Shown: positions 20,049-30,451, numbered from the stretch's first letter. The stretch: 64,000 bases of DNA from Microbacterium sp. KUDC0406 (GCF_021582875.1 NZ_CP091138.1:124001-188000), one strand, 5' to 3'. The notes: generated by a model not told the origin, from the letters alone. Made by a program: numbers and translations.

Positions 20049-21208
20049 TGCCGCTGGATCCGTTCACCGTCAACGTGCTCGTGGCCGTCACCACCCTTGC
20101 GGCGGGGGTGATGTACCTGCTCGAGACGATGCTGCGCCACGAGTCCAGGGCCGGCCAGATCTGGGTGCTCGCCTATCTCTGCGGCATGCTGACCGTCATC
20201 TCGTACCTGGTCTGGAAGAGCTCGCCGGAGCCACTGATCGCGATCGCCGTCGGCAACGCCGCCCTGGTCGCGACGGTCGGATGCCTGTGGCTGGGCTGCC
20301 TGCGGTACAACGGCAGAGGGCTCGTGCTCGCCGGGACGATCGTGGCGGTGAGCGCGCTCGCCGTGGTGGCGCTGTCGCTGCTGGACGGGACCGAGGCCGG
20401 CGACTGGGCCGGCTCGCTGGCCCTGTTCACCGGCATCGCGGTGTTCGCCGTCCTGGGCGCCGTCGAGTCGCGGCGCGGGCACATGGGCGGGACGCCCACC
20501 ACCGCCGGGCTCACCGTCGTGCTGGGGATCGTCGCGGCGTACTACGGGGTCCGCTGCGCGGTGTTCGCCATCGAGGGCCCGGACGGTGAGCTGTTCCGCA
20601 CCTGGTTCAGTTCCAGCATCACCGGCACGATCACGATCGTGCTGATGATCGTCGCCCTGGTCACCACGACCACGCTGCGCAACAACTCGGTCACGCCGGG
20701 GGCGGGCATCAACGGGAACACGCTGCAGGTGTCGCCGGACGGCGTGCTCACCCGGCGCTCGTTCGCGCTCGTGATGGAGCAGCAGCTGGCGTTCGAGCGC
20801 GATCCCGGTGCGACGATCGGCGTGATCGCGTTCCGCGCCGACGATCTCCCTCAGATCGGCATCGCGTTCGGATCCGCCGAGCAGGAGGCCGTCATCGCGC
20901 TGTGCCGCGAGGCCGTGCGCCGGTACGCCCCGTCGATGACGCCGGTGGGCGAGTACGGGCTGACCGGGATCATGGTCGCCATGGAGGCGGGTTCCGCGGC
21001 CGACGTGCGGCGCGCGGCCAACCGCATCCAGCGTCGGATGCTCGATGATCTCGCCGAGCGGGGGAGCGCCGTCATCCCGGTGATAGGCGTCGGGATTGCG
21101 ATGGCTGACACCTTCGGCGGCGACGTGCGCGCACTGCTGCGGGCAGCCTTCGAGGCTGCCGGGCGTGCGTCCACCAGCTCGGAGGCGTCGGTGATGATCG
21201 CGGAGTGA
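20045..21208 (+). CDS. Membrane protein with degenerate GGDEF-like domain
   Basis: 387 residues, overlapping the kinase stop (ATGATG). About six transmembrane helices fill residues 5-220, then a domain that begins DGVLTRRSFALVMEQQLAFE (the GGDEF-family D-x-LT-R-F opening) and ends VIPVIGVGIAMADTFGGDVR then LLRAAFEAAGR (its typical C-terminal part). Where GGDEF should be, the sequence is VGEYGLTGIM, so diguanylate cyclase activity is not expected. It may bind nucleotide or work as a signalling partner of the kinase. Coupled translation supports a shared pathway. Confidence 0.75.
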   Translation: MMPLDPFTVNVLVAVTTLAAGVMYLLETMLRHESRAGQIWVLAYLCGMLTVISYLVWKSSPEPLIAIAVGNAALVATVGCLWLGCLRYNGRGLVLAGTIVAVSALAVVALSLLDGTEAGDWAGSLALFTGIAVFAVLGAVESRRGHMGGTPTTAGLTVVLGIVAAYYGVRCAVFAIEGPDGELFRTWFSSSITGTITIVLMIVALVTTTTLRNNSVTPGAGINGNTLQVSPDGVLTRRSFALVMEQQLAFERDPGATIGVIAFRADDLPQIGIAFGSAEQEAVIALCREAVRRYAPSMTPVGEYGLTGIMVAMEAGSAADVRRAANRIQRRMLDDLAERGSAVIPVIGVGIAMADTFGGDVRALLRAAFEAAGRASTSSEASVMIAE

Positions 21209-21218
21209 GCCGGTCCGC

Positions 21219-21965
21219 TCAGAGGGCGAGGCGGTAGCCGACCCCGCGGACCGTCTCGATCCAGCGCGGCTGCATCGCCGACTCGCCGAGCTTGCGGCGC
21301 AGGTTCGCGACGTGCACCTCGATCGCTCGCACGTCGTGCTCGCTCACGTAACCCACGCCCGCCGTGCGGTCGCCGCGCAGCATCAGGGCGAGGTCCTCCT
21401 TGCCGACGACGCGGCGTCCGGCGCTCATCAGGTCGTGCAGGATGTCGAACTCGCTGCGGGTGAGATCGAGGTCCTCACCGTCCGCCGAGGCGATGTGCAT
21501 GTCCGGGTGCAGACGCAGCCCCCTGTGCTCGAGCCAGTCCGGATCGTCGTCGGCCGTGACCGCCGGGGAGGCGGCCGTCTGCGCGCCGCCGCCGACCCGG
21601 GGGCGGCGCAGCATCGCCTCGATACGGGCGCGCAGCTCGCGCGGGCGGAACGGCTTGGTCATGTAGTCGTCGGCGCCGGCCTGCAGCCCCTGCAGGGTGT
21701 CGATCTCCTCGGCGCGCGCGGTCAGCATCACGATGTACGTGCTGCTGGACGCGCGGATCCGCCGGGCGGTCTCGAACCCGTCCATTCCGGGCAGGCTGAC
21801 GTCGAGCGTGGTCACCACCGGCCCGTGCTGGTCGACCAGTTCGATGCCCTCAGGGCCGCTGCCCGCGGCGAACACGGTGAACCCGGCCTGTTCGAGCACC
21901 TGATCGATGAGATCGCGGATGTCGGGGTCGTCCTCGATGACGACGGCGGTCTGCGAATTCGGCAC
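21219..21965 (-). CDS. OmpR/PhoB-family response regulator
   Basis: 248 residues, GTG start behind GGGGAGGAAA. The receiver domain has acidic residues 11-13, phospho-acceptor Asp55 (LDVSLPGMDG), and Lys104 (MTKPFRP). After a linker, a winged-helix DNA-binding domain has LTRSEFDILHDLM, RAIEVHVANLRRKL and TVRGVGYRL. It converges on the kinase/GGDEF pair with 10 bases between stops, so it is the likely partner of that kinase. Targets are unknown. Confidence 0.92.
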   Translation of the reverse strand: MPNSQTAVVIEDDPDIRDLIDQVLEQAGFTVFAAGSGPEGIELVDQHGPVVTTLDVSLPGMDGFETARRIRASSSTYIVMLTARAEEIDTLQGLQAGADDYMTKPFRPRELRARIEAMLRRPRVGGGAQTAASPAVTADDDPDWLEHRGLRLHPDMHIASADGEDLDLTRSEFDILHDLMSAGRRVVGKEDLALMLRGDRTAGVGYVSEHDVRAIEVHVANLRRKLGESAMQPRWIETVRGVGYRLAL

Positions 21966-22398
21966 GTTTCCTCCCCATCACCGGGTCGTGCGCTCCGGCG
22001 TGGGAATGATAGCGCGAAAACGGTGCGACCCGCAGGAACGGCGCTGCACCGGGCGGAGCCCGCGAGAGGCGGAGAGGACGGAGGCCGTCGGGCGGGACCG
22101 GCGGATCGCTGTGTCCCGCCCGGTCCGGCGCATCCGTCATGGATGTCCGGTGTCAGGCTTCGGAGCGGCCCTGGGGAGGTCGCTCCGTCCGGCGGTGCCC
22201 TGGGGAGGCCCCGTCGGTGCGTGCTGTGTGCGTCTGAGACGATCTGCACGTCGGGCCCTGATCTGGGGAATCCTGGCCCGCAGAGATGACGATATGGCGA
22301 CAGGCTCAGGGCGAACTCAGCACCGGCTCAGCGCGGCCCGGGTTTTCCCCGCCGGGACGAGCGGAACAGGGGCTTCGGGAGGCGCGACACGCCCGGGT
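21966..22398. other. Intergenic stretch upstream of the S10 promoter
   Basis: No gene seen. It contains the response-regulator promoter side and, near 22292-22310, a variant of repeat family A (CGACAGGCTCAGG). Frames here give only low-complexity shadows. Confidence 0.45.
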
Positions 22399-22428
22399 TT
22401 GCAGTGGGGGAATCGGGCATGGCAGAAT
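22399..22428 (+). promoter_or_regulatory. Candidate promoter of the S10 ribosomal operon
   Basis: TTGCAG at 22399-22404 and CAGAAT at 22423-22428 with an 18-base spacer, giving a leader of about 265 bases before rpsJ. The same GGCAGAATAG string occurs upstream of the DsbA-like gene at 36787. Confidence 0.5.
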
Positions 22429-22551
22429 AGACAGGTTCCACATTCCTGCGCTCGGCGCGGGATCACTGCCAGGCAGTGCATAGACGGCATCCGGTCTTCG
22501 TGATTCGGCGTGCAGGGATCTAGGCCGCGGGCAGGAGGACATCTCCCATTC

Positions 22552-22582
22552 GAAGACGCGGGCATCCGATGCCGGCGTCTTC
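22552..22582 (+). other. Strong hairpin in the S10 leader
   Basis: GAAGACGC (22552-22559) pairs with GCGTCTTC (22575-22582), and the inner GGCATC (22561-22566) with GATGCC (22568-22573), giving a nearly perfect stem with a one-base loop. No T-run follows. It lies 118 bases before rpsJ in the presumed leader; a control role is possible but unproven. Confidence 0.55.
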
Positions 22583-22699
22583 CGTGTGAAAAGAGAACAG
22601 GGTGCGCAAGCGCCAGGCGCAGCAGCGCCGACGTGCGTCCAATGCCCCGGGTCACCCGGCCCGGAGAGGTAAGACGCTTCAAAGAGAGTGAGCAGACAA

Positions 22700-23008
22700 A
22701 TGGCGGGACAGAAGATCCGCATTCGCCTGAAGTCGTATGACCACGAGGTCATCGACTCGTCGGCGCGCAAGATCGTCGACACCGTGACCCGTGCGGGCGC
22801 GACCGTCGTGGGCCCCGTGCCCCTTCCGACGGAGAAGAACGTGATCGCCGTGATCCGTTCTCCGCACAAGTACAAGGACAGCCGTGAGCACTTCGAGATG
22901 CGCACCCACAAGCGTCTGATCGACATCGTCGACCCGACGCCGAAGGCCGTCGACTCGCTGATGCGTCTCGACCTGCCGGCCGATGTCAACATCGAGATCA
23001 AGCTCTGA
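22700..23008 (+). CDS. rpsJ: Ribosomal protein uS10
   Basis: 102 residues, ATG 22700 ([14 protein letters not shown]), the universally conserved S10 start; an upstream in-frame GTG at 22688 is discarded. The C-terminus [13 protein letters not shown] is typical. Part of the 30S head and also NusE in antitermination. First gene of the superoperon, 8 bases before rplC. Confidence 0.97.
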   Translation: MAGQKIRIRLKSYDHEVIDSSARKIVDTVTRAGATVVGPVPLPTEKNVIAVIRSPHKYKDSREHFEMRTHKRLIDIVDPTPKAVDSLMRLDLPADVNIEIKL

Positions 23009-23016
23009 GGTTCGAC

Positions 23017-23676
23017 ATGGCTGACATCAACAACAAGGTTTCCAAGGCCCTGCTCGGCACCAAGCTCGGCATGACTCAGGTCTGGGACGAGAACGGCAAG
23101 CTCGTTCCCGTCACCGTGATCGAGATCGCCCCGAACGTGGTCACCCAGGTCCGCACGCCCGAGAAGGACGGCTACAACGCCGTTCAGATCGCCTACGGCC
23201 AGATCGACCCCCGCAAGGTCACCCAGCCGCTCGCGAAGCACTTCGAGGCCGCCGGCGTCACGCCGCGCCGCCACGTCACCGAGATCCGCACCGCGGATGC
23301 TGCCGACTACTCACTCGGTCAGGAGCTCACGGTGGACGGCGTCTTCGAGGCCGGCCAGCTCGTCGACGTCGTCGGCACGAGCAAGGGCAAGGGCTTCGCC
23401 GGTGTCATGAAGCGCCACAACTTCAAGGGCGTCTCCGCCTCGCACGGTGCGCACCGCAACCACCGCAAGCCCGGTTCGATCGGCGCCTCGGCCACCCCGA
23501 GCCGCGTGTTCAAGGGCATGCGCATGGCCGGCCGCATGGGTGGCGAGCGCGTCACCGTCCTCAACCTGAAGGTGCACGCCATCGACGCCGAGAAGGGACT
23601 CATGCTCGTCAAGGGCGCCGTCCCCGGTGCTCGCGGCCGCATCGTCTACGTCCGCAACGCAGTGAAGGGTGCCTGA
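23017..23676 (+). CDS. rplC: Ribosomal protein uL3
   Basis: 219 residues. The N-terminus [20 protein letters not shown] and the central loop [20 protein letters not shown] with GRMGG are the L3 signature that reaches the peptidyl transferase centre. Follows rpsJ by 8 bases; standard S10 order. Confidence 0.97.
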   Translation: MADINNKVSKALLGTKLGMTQVWDENGKLVPVTVIEIAPNVVTQVRTPEKDGYNAVQIAYGQIDPRKVTQPLAKHFEAAGVTPRRHVTEIRTADAADYSLGQELTVDGVFEAGQLVDVVGTSKGKGFAGVMKRHNFKGVSASHGAHRNHRKPGSIGASATPSRVFKGMRMAGRMGGERVTVLNLKVHAIDAEKGLMLVKGAVPGARGRIVYVRNAVKGA

Positions 23677-23678
23677 AC

Positions 23679-24341
23679 ATGGCTGACTCGACTCTCGCGC
23701 TCGACGTCCTGAAGGCAGACGGCAAGAAGGCCGGCTCGATCGAGCTGCCCGCCGCCCTGTTCGACGTCAAGACGAACATCCCGCTCATCCACCAGGTCGT
23801 CGTCGCGCAGCTCGCGGCGGCTCGCCAGGGCACCCACTCGACCAAGCGTCGCGGTGAGGTCTCCGGTGCCGGCCGCAAGCCCTTCAAGCAGAAGGGCACG
23901 GGTAACGCCCGTCAGGGCTCGATCCGCGCGCCGCACATGACCGGTGGTGGCATCGTGCACGGCCCGAAGCCGCGCGACTACTCGCAGCGCACCCCGAAGA
24001 AGATGATCGCCGCCGCCCTGCTGGGTGCGCTGAGCGACCGCTTCCGCGGTGAGCGTCTGCACGCCGTCGAGAACTTCGGCATCGAGGGCACGCCCTCGAC
24101 CAAGGCCGCGGCCGCGCTGATCGCGCAGGTCTCGCCGTCGAAGAACGTCCTGATCGTCACCGAGCGCGGCGACGACCTGACGCTGCTCAGCGTGCGCAAC
24201 CTCACCGAGGTGCACGTGCTGACGTTCGACCAGCTGAACGCCTACGACGTGCTCGTCGCCGACGACATCGTCTTCACCCAGGCCGCTCTCGAGGGCTTCA
24301 TCGCCTCGAAGACCGGCGCAACCGAGGAGGTCTCGGCATGA
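23679..24341 (+). CDS. rplD: Ribosomal protein uL4
   Basis: 220 residues. It has the L4 tunnel-loop segment [20 protein letters not shown] and [15 protein letters not shown]. In some bacteria L4 also represses its own operon; whether that applies here is unknown. It overlaps rplW by an ATGA junction. Confidence 0.97.
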   Translation: MADSTLALDVLKADGKKAGSIELPAALFDVKTNIPLIHQVVVAQLAAARQGTHSTKRRGEVSGAGRKPFKQKGTGNARQGSIRAPHMTGGGIVHGPKPRDYSQRTPKKMIAAALLGALSDRFRGERLHAVENFGIEGTPSTKAAAALIAQVSPSKNVLIVTERGDDLTLLSVRNLTEVHVLTFDQLNAYDVLVADDIVFTQAALEGFIASKTGATEEVSA

Positions 24342-24661
24342 CCGAGCAGGCAAGCGCCCTCTCCGCGGCCTTCAACAAGGACCCGCGCGACATCATCTTG
24401 GGCCCGGTGGTCTCCGAGAAGAGCTACGGCCTGATCGACGAGGGCAAGTACACGTTCTACGTCGACACCCGTGCGTCGAAGACCGAGATCAAGCTCGCCA
24501 TCGAGAAGATCTTCGGCGTCAAGGTCGCCGCGGTGAACACTCTCAACCGCGTCGGCAAGGCCCGCCGCACCCGCTTCGGCACCGGCAAGCGCAAGGACAC
24601 CAAGCGCGCCATCGTCACGCTGAAGTCCGGCACCATCGACATCTTCACGGCAGTCGGCTGA
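24338..24661 (+). CDS. rplW: Ribosomal protein uL23
   Basis: 107 residues. [20 protein letters not shown] and [20 protein letters not shown] are L23 hallmarks. It lies at the tunnel exit and binds trigger factor and SRP. Translationally coupled to rplD. Confidence 0.97.
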   Translation: MTEQASALSAAFNKDPRDIILGPVVSEKSYGLIDEGKYTFYVDTRASKTEIKLAIEKIFGVKVAAVNTLNRVGKARRTRFGTGKRKDTKRAIVTLKSGTIDIFTAVG

Positions 24662-24681
24662 CCGGGGGATAAGGACTAAAC

Positions 24682-25521
24682 ATGGCTATTCGCAAGTACA
24701 AGCCCACGACCCCGGGTCGCCGCGGTTCGTCTGTGGCCGACTTCGCCGAGATCACCCGATCGACGCCGGAGAAGTCGCTGCTGCGTCCGCTCGCCAAGAC
24801 CGGTGGTCGCAACAACCAGGGCCGCATCACCACCCGTCACATCGGTGGTGGCCACAAGCGTCAGTACCGCGTCATCGACTTCCGTCGCAATGACAAGGAC
24901 GGCATCGACGCCAAGGTCGCCCACATCGAGTACGACCCCAACCGCACCGCGCGCATCGCGCTGCTGCACTACTTCGACGGCGAGAAGCGCTACATCATCG
25001 CGCCGAACAAGCTGAAGCAGGGCGACATCGTCGAGTCGGGTCCCTCGGCCGACATCAAGCCGGGCAACAACCTGCCGCTGAAGAACATCCCCACCGGTAC
25101 CGTGATCCACGCGATCGAGCTGCGTCCCGGCGGCGGTGCGAAGATGGCCCGTTCGGCCGGCGCCTCCGTGCGTCTGGTCGCGAAGGACGGCCCCTACGCT
25201 CAGCTGCGTCTGCCCTCGGGCGAGATCCGCAACGTCGACGCGCGCTGCCGTGCGACGATCGGCGAGGTCGGCAACGCCGAGCAGTCGAACATCAACTGGG
25301 GCAAGGCCGGCCGCAAGCGCTGGAAGGGCGTCCGCCCGACCGTCCGCGGTGTCGCCATGAACCCGGTCGACCACCCGCACGGTGGTGGTGAGGGCAAGAC
25401 CTCCGGTGGACGTCACCCCGTCTCCCCGTGGGGCCAGGCCGAGGGCCGCACCCGTCACGCCAACAAGGAAAGCGACAAGTACATCGTGCGTCGCCGTACC
25501 GCTGGCAAGAAGCGCAAGTAG
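24682..25521 (+). CDS. rplB: Ribosomal protein uL2
   Basis: 279 residues. Standard [20 protein letters not shown] start, [20 protein letters not shown], and the conserved C-terminal [20 protein letters not shown] with the functionally important histidine. Full family length. Confidence 0.97.
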   Translation: MAIRKYKPTTPGRRGSSVADFAEITRSTPEKSLLRPLAKTGGRNNQGRITTRHIGGGHKRQYRVIDFRRNDKDGIDAKVAHIEYDPNRTARIALLHYFDGEKRYIIAPNKLKQGDIVESGPSADIKPGNNLPLKNIPTGTVIHAIELRPGGGAKMARSAGASVRLVAKDGPYAQLRLPSGEIRNVDARCRATIGEVGNAEQSNINWGKAGRKRWKGVRPTVRGVAMNPVDHPHGGGEGKTSGGRHPVSPWGQAEGRTRHANKESDKYIVRRRTAGKKRK

Positions 25522-25533
25522 GAGTAGAGGAAG

Positions 25534-25815
25534 ATGCCACGCAGTCTGAAGAAGGGCCCCTTCGTCGACGAGCACCTGCTTCGCAAGGTGATCGGTCAGA
25601 ACGAAGCCGGTACGAAGAACGTCATCAAGACCTGGTCGCGCCGGTCGATGATCATCCCCGCCATGCTGGGACACACCATCGCCGTCCACGACGGTCGCAA
25701 GCACATCCCCGTGTTCGTGACCGAGACCATGGTCGGCCACAAGCTGGGCGAGTTCGCGCCCACCCGCACCTTCCGCGGCCACGAGAAGGACGACAAGAAG
25801 GGCCGTCGCCGCTGA
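25534..25815 (+). CDS. rpsS: Ribosomal protein uS19
   Basis: 93 residues. [19 protein letters not shown] and [20 protein letters not shown] are diagnostic. 30S head protein; 12 bases after rplB. Confidence 0.97.
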   Translation: MPRSLKKGPFVDEHLLRKVIGQNEAGTKNVIKTWSRRSMIIPAMLGHTIAVHDGRKHIPVFVTETMVGHKLGEFAPTRTFRGHEKDDKKGRRR

Positions 25816-25847
25816 CGCGGCGACTGTCTGAGAGACAGAGGAGAGAA

Positions 25848-26246
25848 ATGGTGGCGTCCATCGCACGCGTGCGACACATCCGCGTGACCCCTCAGAAGGC
25901 TCGTCGTGTCGTCGCGCTCATCAAGGGCAAGCAGGCCGAGGAGGCACTTGCCATCCTGAAGTTCGCGCCGCAGAGCGCCAGCGAGCCGATCTACAAGCTT
26001 GTCGCGTCGGCCATGGCCAACGCGCAGGTGAAGGCCGATCGTGACGGCGAGTACCTCGACGAGCAGGACCTGTACGTGAAGAACGCGTACGTCGACGAGG
26101 GCACGACGCTCAAGCGTTTCCAGCCCCGCGCCCAGGGTCGTGCTTTCCAGATCAAGAAGCGCACGAGCCACATCACGGTCGTGCTGGCGACCCCTGAGGT
26201 CGCCGAGGCGGCTCCGGCCGCCGAGACGAAGAAGGCGAGCAAGTAA
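25848..26246 (+). CDS. rplV: Ribosomal protein uL22
   Basis: 132 residues from ATG 25848 ([20 protein letters not shown]) behind GAGGAGAGAA; the frame stays open far upstream, but that part is antisense-like and not coding. [20 protein letters not shown] is the L22 beta-hairpin of the exit tunnel. The C-terminus adds an Ala/Glu/Lys tail. Its TAA overlaps the rpsC start by one base. Confidence 0.96.
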   Translation: MVASIARVRHIRVTPQKARRVVALIKGKQAEEALAILKFAPQSASEPIYKLVASAMANAQVKADRDGEYLDEQDLYVKNAYVDEGTTLKRFQPRAQGRAFQIKKRTSHITVVLATPEVAEAAPAAETKKASK

Positions 26247-26968
26247 TGGGCCAGAAGGTCAACCCGTACGGCTTCCGCCTCGGCATCACGACCGACCACG
26301 TGTCGCGTTGGTTCTCGGACTCGACGAAGCCGGGCCAGCGTTACGCCGACTACGTCGCCGAGGACATCAAGATCCGTAAGCTGCTGCAGACGCAGCTCGA
26401 CCGTGCCGGCGTGTCCGGCATCGAGATCGAGCGCACTCGCGACCGCGTGCGTGTGGACATCCACACCGCTCGTCCGGGTATCGTCATCGGCCGCCGCGGC
26501 GCCGAGGCCGAGCGCATCCGCGCCGACCTCGAGAAGCTCACCGGCAAGCAGATCCAGCTGAACATCCTCGAGGTGAAGAACCCCGAGGCCGACGCTCAGC
26601 TGGTCGCCCAGGGCATCGCCGAGCAGCTCTCGGCTCGCGTGGCGTTCCGCCGCGCGATGCGCAAGGGCCTGCAGGGCGCTCAGCGCGCCGGCGCCAAGGG
26701 CATCCGCATCCAGGTCTCCGGCCGCCTCGGCGGCGCGGAGATGAGCCGCTCGGAGTTCTACCGCGAGGGTCGTGTGCCGCTGCACACGCTGCGCGCGAAC
26801 ATCGACTACGGCTTCTACGAGGCGAAGACCACCTTCGGCCGCATCGGCGTGAAGGTCTGGATCTACAAGGGCGACCTCACCAACAAGGAGCTTGCTCGTG
26901 AGCAGGCCAACCAGAAGCCTTCGCGCGAGCGTGGCGACCGTCGTGGCCCCCGTGGCGACCGTCGGTGA
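26246..26968 (+). CDS. rpsC: Ribosomal protein uS3
   Basis: 240 residues. [20 protein letters not shown], the KH domain [11 protein letters not shown] and the [18 protein letters not shown] segment identify S3. The C-terminus is an Arg/Gly-rich extension typical of actinobacteria. 30S mRNA entry site. Confidence 0.97.
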   Translation: MGQKVNPYGFRLGITTDHVSRWFSDSTKPGQRYADYVAEDIKIRKLLQTQLDRAGVSGIEIERTRDRVRVDIHTARPGIVIGRRGAEAERIRADLEKLTGKQIQLNILEVKNPEADAQLVAQGIAEQLSARVAFRRAMRKGLQGAQRAGAKGIRIQVSGRLGGAEMSRSEFYREGRVPLHTLRANIDYGFYEAKTTFGRIGVKVWIYKGDLTNKELAREQANQKPSRERGDRRGPRGDRR

Positions 26969-27010
26969 CCGTCGCAACGAGGCTCCCGTCGCAGAAGGAG
27001 CGTCTGCCTG

Positions 27011-27430
27011 ATGCTTATCCCTCGTAAGGTCAAGTACCGCAAGCAGCACCACCCGAAGCGCACGGGCCAGGCGACCGGCGGCACGAAGGTCTCCTTCGGC
27101 GAGTTCGGCATCCAGGCCCTCACCCCCGCTTACGTGACGAACCGTCAGATCGAGGCAGCTCGTATCGCGATGACCCGTCACATCAAGCGCGGTGGAAAGG
27201 TGTGGATCAACATCTACCCCGACCGTCCGCTCACCAAGAAGCCCGCTGAGACCCGCATGGGTTCCGGTAAGGGCTCCCCCGAGTGGTGGGTCGCCAACGT
27301 CAAGCCGGGTCGCGTCCTCTTCGAGGTCGCGGGCGTGAACGAGGAGCTCGCTCGCGAGGCCCTCACCCGAGCAATCCACAAGCTGCCTCTCAAGGCACGC
27401 ATCATCAAGCGCGAGGAGGGCGACGCGTAA
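27011..27430 (+). CDS. rplP: Ribosomal protein uL16
   Basis: 139 residues. [39 protein letters not shown] and [19 protein letters not shown] are family hallmarks. Its stop overlaps the rpmC start (TAATG). Confidence 0.97.
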   Translation: MLIPRKVKYRKQHHPKRTGQATGGTKVSFGEFGIQALTPAYVTNRQIEAARIAMTRHIKRGGKVWINIYPDRPLTKKPAETRMGSGKGSPEWWVANVKPGRVLFEVAGVNEELAREALTRAIHKLPLKARIIKREEGDA

Positions 27431-27744
27431 TGGCGATCGGCACCAAGGAGCTCGCTCCGGCAGAGCTCGACACGTTCGAAGACCAGCGCCTCGTCGAGGA
27501 GCTGCGCAAGGCCAAGGAGGAGCTGTTCAACCTCCGTTTCCAGTCGGCCACCGGCCAGCTGGAGAGCCACGGCCGCATCCGCACCGTGAAGCGCGACATC
27601 GCGCGCCTCTACACCGTCATCCGTGAGCGCGAGCTCGGCATCCGTGCGACGCCGGCTCCGACCGCGGCGCCGGCGAAGAAGGCGTCCAAGGCGAAGGCGA
27701 AGAAGGCCGAAGAGGCTGAGGCGCCGAAGGAGGAGGCCGAGTAA
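27430..27744 (+). CDS. rpmC: Ribosomal protein uL29
   Basis: 104 residues from ATG 27430. The core L29 helices ([20 protein letters not shown] then TGQLE, and [19 protein letters not shown]) are followed by an unusual-length Ala/Lys/Glu tail of about 35 residues, as in other high-GC actinobacteria. Coupled by TAATG on both sides. Confidence 0.95.
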   Translation: MAIGTKELAPAELDTFEDQRLVEELRKAKEELFNLRFQSATGQLESHGRIRTVKRDIARLYTVIRERELGIRATPAPTAAPAKKASKAKAKKAEEAEAPKEEAE

Positions 27745-28043
27745 TGGCTGAGAAGAAGGCTGCTGAAGCCGCCCCGGCCGTCGAGGCCGAGACCCGCGGC
27801 TACCGCAAGGCGCGTCGTGGCTACGTCGTCAGCGACAAGATGGACAAGACCATCGTCGTCGAGGTCGAGGACCGCGTGAAGCACCCGCTGTACGGCAAGG
27901 TCATCCGCCGCACGTCGAAGGTCAAGGCGCACGACGAGAACAACACCGCCGGCATCGGCGACCTCGTCCTCATCAACGAGACCCGGCCGCTGAGCGCCAC
28001 CAAGCGCTGGCGTCTGGTGGAGATTCTGGAGAAGGCCAAGTGA
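27744..28043 (+). CDS. rpsQ: Ribosomal protein uS17
   Basis: 99 residues. After an Ala/Glu-rich extension of about 20 residues comes [20 protein letters not shown] and the S17 core through [16 protein letters not shown]. Coupled to rpmC; its stop overlaps the GTG start of rplN. Confidence 0.96.
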   Translation: MAEKKAAEAAPAVEAETRGYRKARRGYVVSDKMDKTIVVEVEDRVKHPLYGKVIRRTSKVKAHDENNTAGIGDLVLINETRPLSATKRWRLVEILEKAK

Positions 28044-28408
28044 TCCAGCAGGAGTCCCGCCTCAAGGTCGCCGACAACACCGGCGCGAAGGAGCTGCTCA
28101 CCATCCGCGTTCTCGGCGGCTCGCGCCGCCGTTACGCCGGGCTGGGTGACACCATCGTCGCGACCGTCAAGGACGCGATCCCGGGCGGCAACGTCAAGAA
28201 GGGCGATGTGGTCAAGGCCGTCATCGTCCGCACCAAGAAGCAGACGCGTCGTGCAGACGGCTCGTACATCAAGTTCGACGAGAACGCCGCCGTGATCCTG
28301 AAGGCTGACGGGGAGCCCCGTGGCACCCGCATCTTCGGACCGGTCGGTCGTGAGCTTCGTGACAAGAAGTTCATGAAGATCGTCTCGCTCGCCCCGGAGG
28401 TCATCTGA
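28040..28408 (+). CDS. rplN: Ribosomal protein uL14
   Basis: 122 residues, GTG start overlapping the rpsQ TGA (GTGA). [20 protein letters not shown] and [20 protein letters not shown] are invariant L14 parts. Subunit-interface protein. Confidence 0.97.
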   Translation: MIQQESRLKVADNTGAKELLTIRVLGGSRRRYAGLGDTIVATVKDAIPGGNVKKGDVVKAVIVRTKKQTRRADGSYIKFDENAAVILKADGEPRGTRIFGPVGRELRDKKFMKIVSLAPEVI

Positions 28409-28410
28409 TC

Positions 28411-28770
28411 ATGGCGAACATCAAGAAGGGCGACCTCGTCGAGGTCATCACCGGCCGCAAGCAGGACAAGGGCGGCGACCGCGGCAAGCAGGGCAAGGTC
28501 CTCGAGGTCCTCGTCGAGCAGAACCGCGTGGTCGTGGAGGGCGTGAACTACGTCACCAAGCACACCCGCGTCGGCCAGACCCAGCGCGGCACCAAGACCG
28601 GTGGCATCGAGACCGTCGAGGCGCCCATCCACATTTCCAACGTCGCCCTCGTCGACCCCTCGACCAAGAAGCCGACCCGTGTCGGCCACCGCGTCGAGGA
28701 GCAGACGAAGGACGGTGTGAAGCGCACGGTTCGCGTGCGCTACGCGAAGAAGTCGGGTAAGGACATCTGA
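28411..28770 (+). CDS. rplX: Ribosomal protein uL24
   Basis: 119 residues. The KOW motif ([20 protein letters not shown] then GKQGKVL) and [20 protein letters not shown] identify L24. Stop and next start overlap (TGATG). Confidence 0.96.
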   Translation: MANIKKGDLVEVITGRKQDKGGDRGKQGKVLEVLVEQNRVVVEGVNYVTKHTRVGQTQRGTKTGGIETVEAPIHISNVALVDPSTKKPTRVGHRVEEQTKDGVKRTVRVRYAKKSGKDI

Positions 28771-29360
28771 TGAGCGACACCACTGCCGCGGAGGCTGGCA
28801 AGATCCAGCCCCGCCTCAAGCAGAAGTACAACACCGAGATCAAGAAGGCCCTGCAGGACGAGTTCGGCTACGTCAACGTCATGCAGATCCCCGGACTGGT
28901 CAAGGTCGTCGTCAACACCGGCGTCGGCGAGGCGGCTCGTGACTCCAAGGTGATCGATGGTGCGGTCGACGACCTCACCAAGATCACCGGTCAGAAGCCG
29001 ATCGTCACCAAGGCTCGCAAGTCGATCGCGCAGTTCAAGCTGCGCGAGGGCCAGGCCATCGGCGCGCACGTCACCCTCCGCGGTGACCGCGCCTGGGAGT
29101 TCCTGGACCGCCTGGTCAACCTCGCACTGCCCCGCATCCGCGACTTCCGCGGACTGTCGGCCCAGCAGTTCGACGGCAACGGCAACTACACCTTCGGTCT
29201 CACGGAGCAGAGCGTGTTCCACGAGATCGACCAGGACAGGATCGACCGCGTCCGCGGATTCGACATCACCGTGGTGACGACGGCCAAGACGGATGACGAG
29301 GGCCGTGCGCTGCTGCGCCACCTCGGCTTCCCGTTCAAGGCCGCCGACGCCGCGGCGTGA
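28770..29360 (+). CDS. rplE: Ribosomal protein uL5
   Basis: 196 residues. It contains [40 protein letters not shown] and [19 protein letters not shown]. It binds 5S rRNA. Normally rpsN follows; here a repeat and a new promoter follow instead. Confidence 0.97.
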   Translation: MSDTTAAEAGKIQPRLKQKYNTEIKKALQDEFGYVNVMQIPGLVKVVVNTGVGEAARDSKVIDGAVDDLTKITGQKPIVTKARKSIAQFKLREGQAIGAHVTLRGDRAWEFLDRLVNLALPRIRDFRGLSAQQFDGNGNYTFGLTEQSVFHEIDQDRIDRVRGFDITVVTTAKTDDEGRALLRHLGFPFKAADAAA

Positions 29361-29363
29361 CAC

Positions 29364-29407
29364 CTTCGACAGGCTCAGGGACCCAGGGGTCGCTGAGCCT
29401 GTCGAAG
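29364..29407. repeat. Repeat family A, palindromic copy
   Basis: 15-bp perfect arms (29364-29378, 29393-29407) read CTTCGACAGGCTCAG and its complement around a 14-base centre. It lies 4 bases after the rplE stop. Single arms of the same element recur at 37924, 52683, 52704 and 58162. Confidence 0.85.
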
Positions 29408-29425
29408 CGCCCGGCCACCGTGCCG

Positions 29426-29431
29426 TACAAT
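29426..29431 (+). promoter_or_regulatory. Candidate -10 box upstream of rpsH
   Basis: TACAAT lies about 77 bases before rpsH, in the gap created by the missing rpsN. No convincing -35 is visible. It would restart transcription of the spc half after the palindromic repeat. Confidence 0.4.
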
Positions 29432-29507
29432 TGAAGATTGCGTGCTCATCGCAGGCCGTCTGTCGTGTAACGGCAGCCGGAACCTCAATGAACGAAGGAA
29501 AATCACA

Positions 29508-29906
29508 ATGACAATGACAGACCCGGTCGCAGACATGCTGACCCGTCTGCGCAACGCGAACTCGGCGCACCACGACAGCGTGTCGCTCCCGTCGAGCAAG
29601 CTGAAGACGCACATCGCCGAGATCCTCCAGAAGGAGGGCTACATCGCCGGCTTCGAGGTGACCGACGCCCGCGTGGGCAAGACCCTCACCATGTCGCTCA
29701 AGTACGGTCCGAACCGTGAGCGCTCCATCGCCGGCATCAAGCGCGTGTCGAAGCCCGGCCTGCGCGTGTACGCCAAGTCCACGGAGCTCCCCAGGGTCCT
29801 CGGCGGCCTCGGCGTCGCCATCCTGTCCACCTCCTCCGGTCTTCTCACCGACCGCCAGGCCGAGCAGAAGGGCGTGGGCGGAGAAGTTCTCGCCTACGTG
29901 TGGTGA
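29508..29906 (+). CDS. rpsH: Ribosomal protein uS8
   Basis: 132 residues from ATG 29508 ([20 protein letters not shown]); upstream in-frame codons belong to the leader. The C-terminus [20 protein letters not shown] then VLAYVW is diagnostic. 30S platform assembly protein, and the translational repressor of spc operons in E. coli. Confidence 0.97.
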   Translation: MTMTDPVADMLTRLRNANSAHHDSVSLPSSKLKTHIAEILQKEGYIAGFEVTDARVGKTLTMSLKYGPNRERSIAGIKRVSKPGLRVYAKSTELPRVLGGLGVAILSTSSGLLTDRQAEQKGVGGEVLAYVW

Positions 29907-29912
29907 CCTGAT

Positions 29913-30449
29913 ATGTCGCGTATCGGACGACTTCCCATCGAGATCCCCGCGGGCGTGACCGTTTCGGTCGACGGCCGTGAGGTCGCGGTGAAGGGCCCCG
30001 AGGGTGAGCTCACCCTGCAGGTGGCCAGCCCCATCGAGGTCGCGGTCGAGGAGGGCCAGGTTCTGGTCACCCGTCCCGACGACGAGCGCGAGTCGCGGTC
30101 GCTCCACGGCCTGACCCGCACCCTCATCAACAACAACATCATCGGCGTCACCCAGGGCTACACCAAGGGCCTCGAGGTCGTCGGCACCGGTTACCGCGTG
30201 CAGCAGAAGGGCAGCTCGATCGAGTTCGCCCTCGGCTTCTCGCACCCGGTCCTGGTCGACCCGCCGGCTGGCATCACCTTCGCGGTGGAGGGCACCAACA
30301 AGGTGACCATCAGCGGCATCGACAAGCAGGCCGTCGGCGAGGCGGCTGCGAACATCCGCAAGATCCGCAAGCCCGAGCCGTACAAGGGCAAGGGTGTGCG
30401 CTACGCCGGCGAGGTCGTGCGTCGCAAGGCCGGAAAGGCTGGTAAGTAA
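29913..30449 (+). CDS. rplF: Ribosomal protein uL6
   Basis: 178 residues. [20 protein letters not shown] and the C-terminal [20 protein letters not shown] are typical L6. 6 bases after rpsH. Confidence 0.97.
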   Translation: MSRIGRLPIEIPAGVTVSVDGREVAVKGPEGELTLQVASPIEVAVEEGQVLVTRPDDERESRSLHGLTRTLINNNIIGVTQGYTKGLEVVGTGYRVQQKGSSIEFALGFSHPVLVDPPAGITFAVEGTNKVTISGIDKQAVGEAAANIRKIRKPEPYKGKGVRYAGEVVRRKAGKAGK

Positions 30450-30451
30450 CC

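Noticed and set aside
22401..22699. Small leader peptide before rpsJ
   Set aside because: Short frames exist but none has a ribosome site plus conserved composition.
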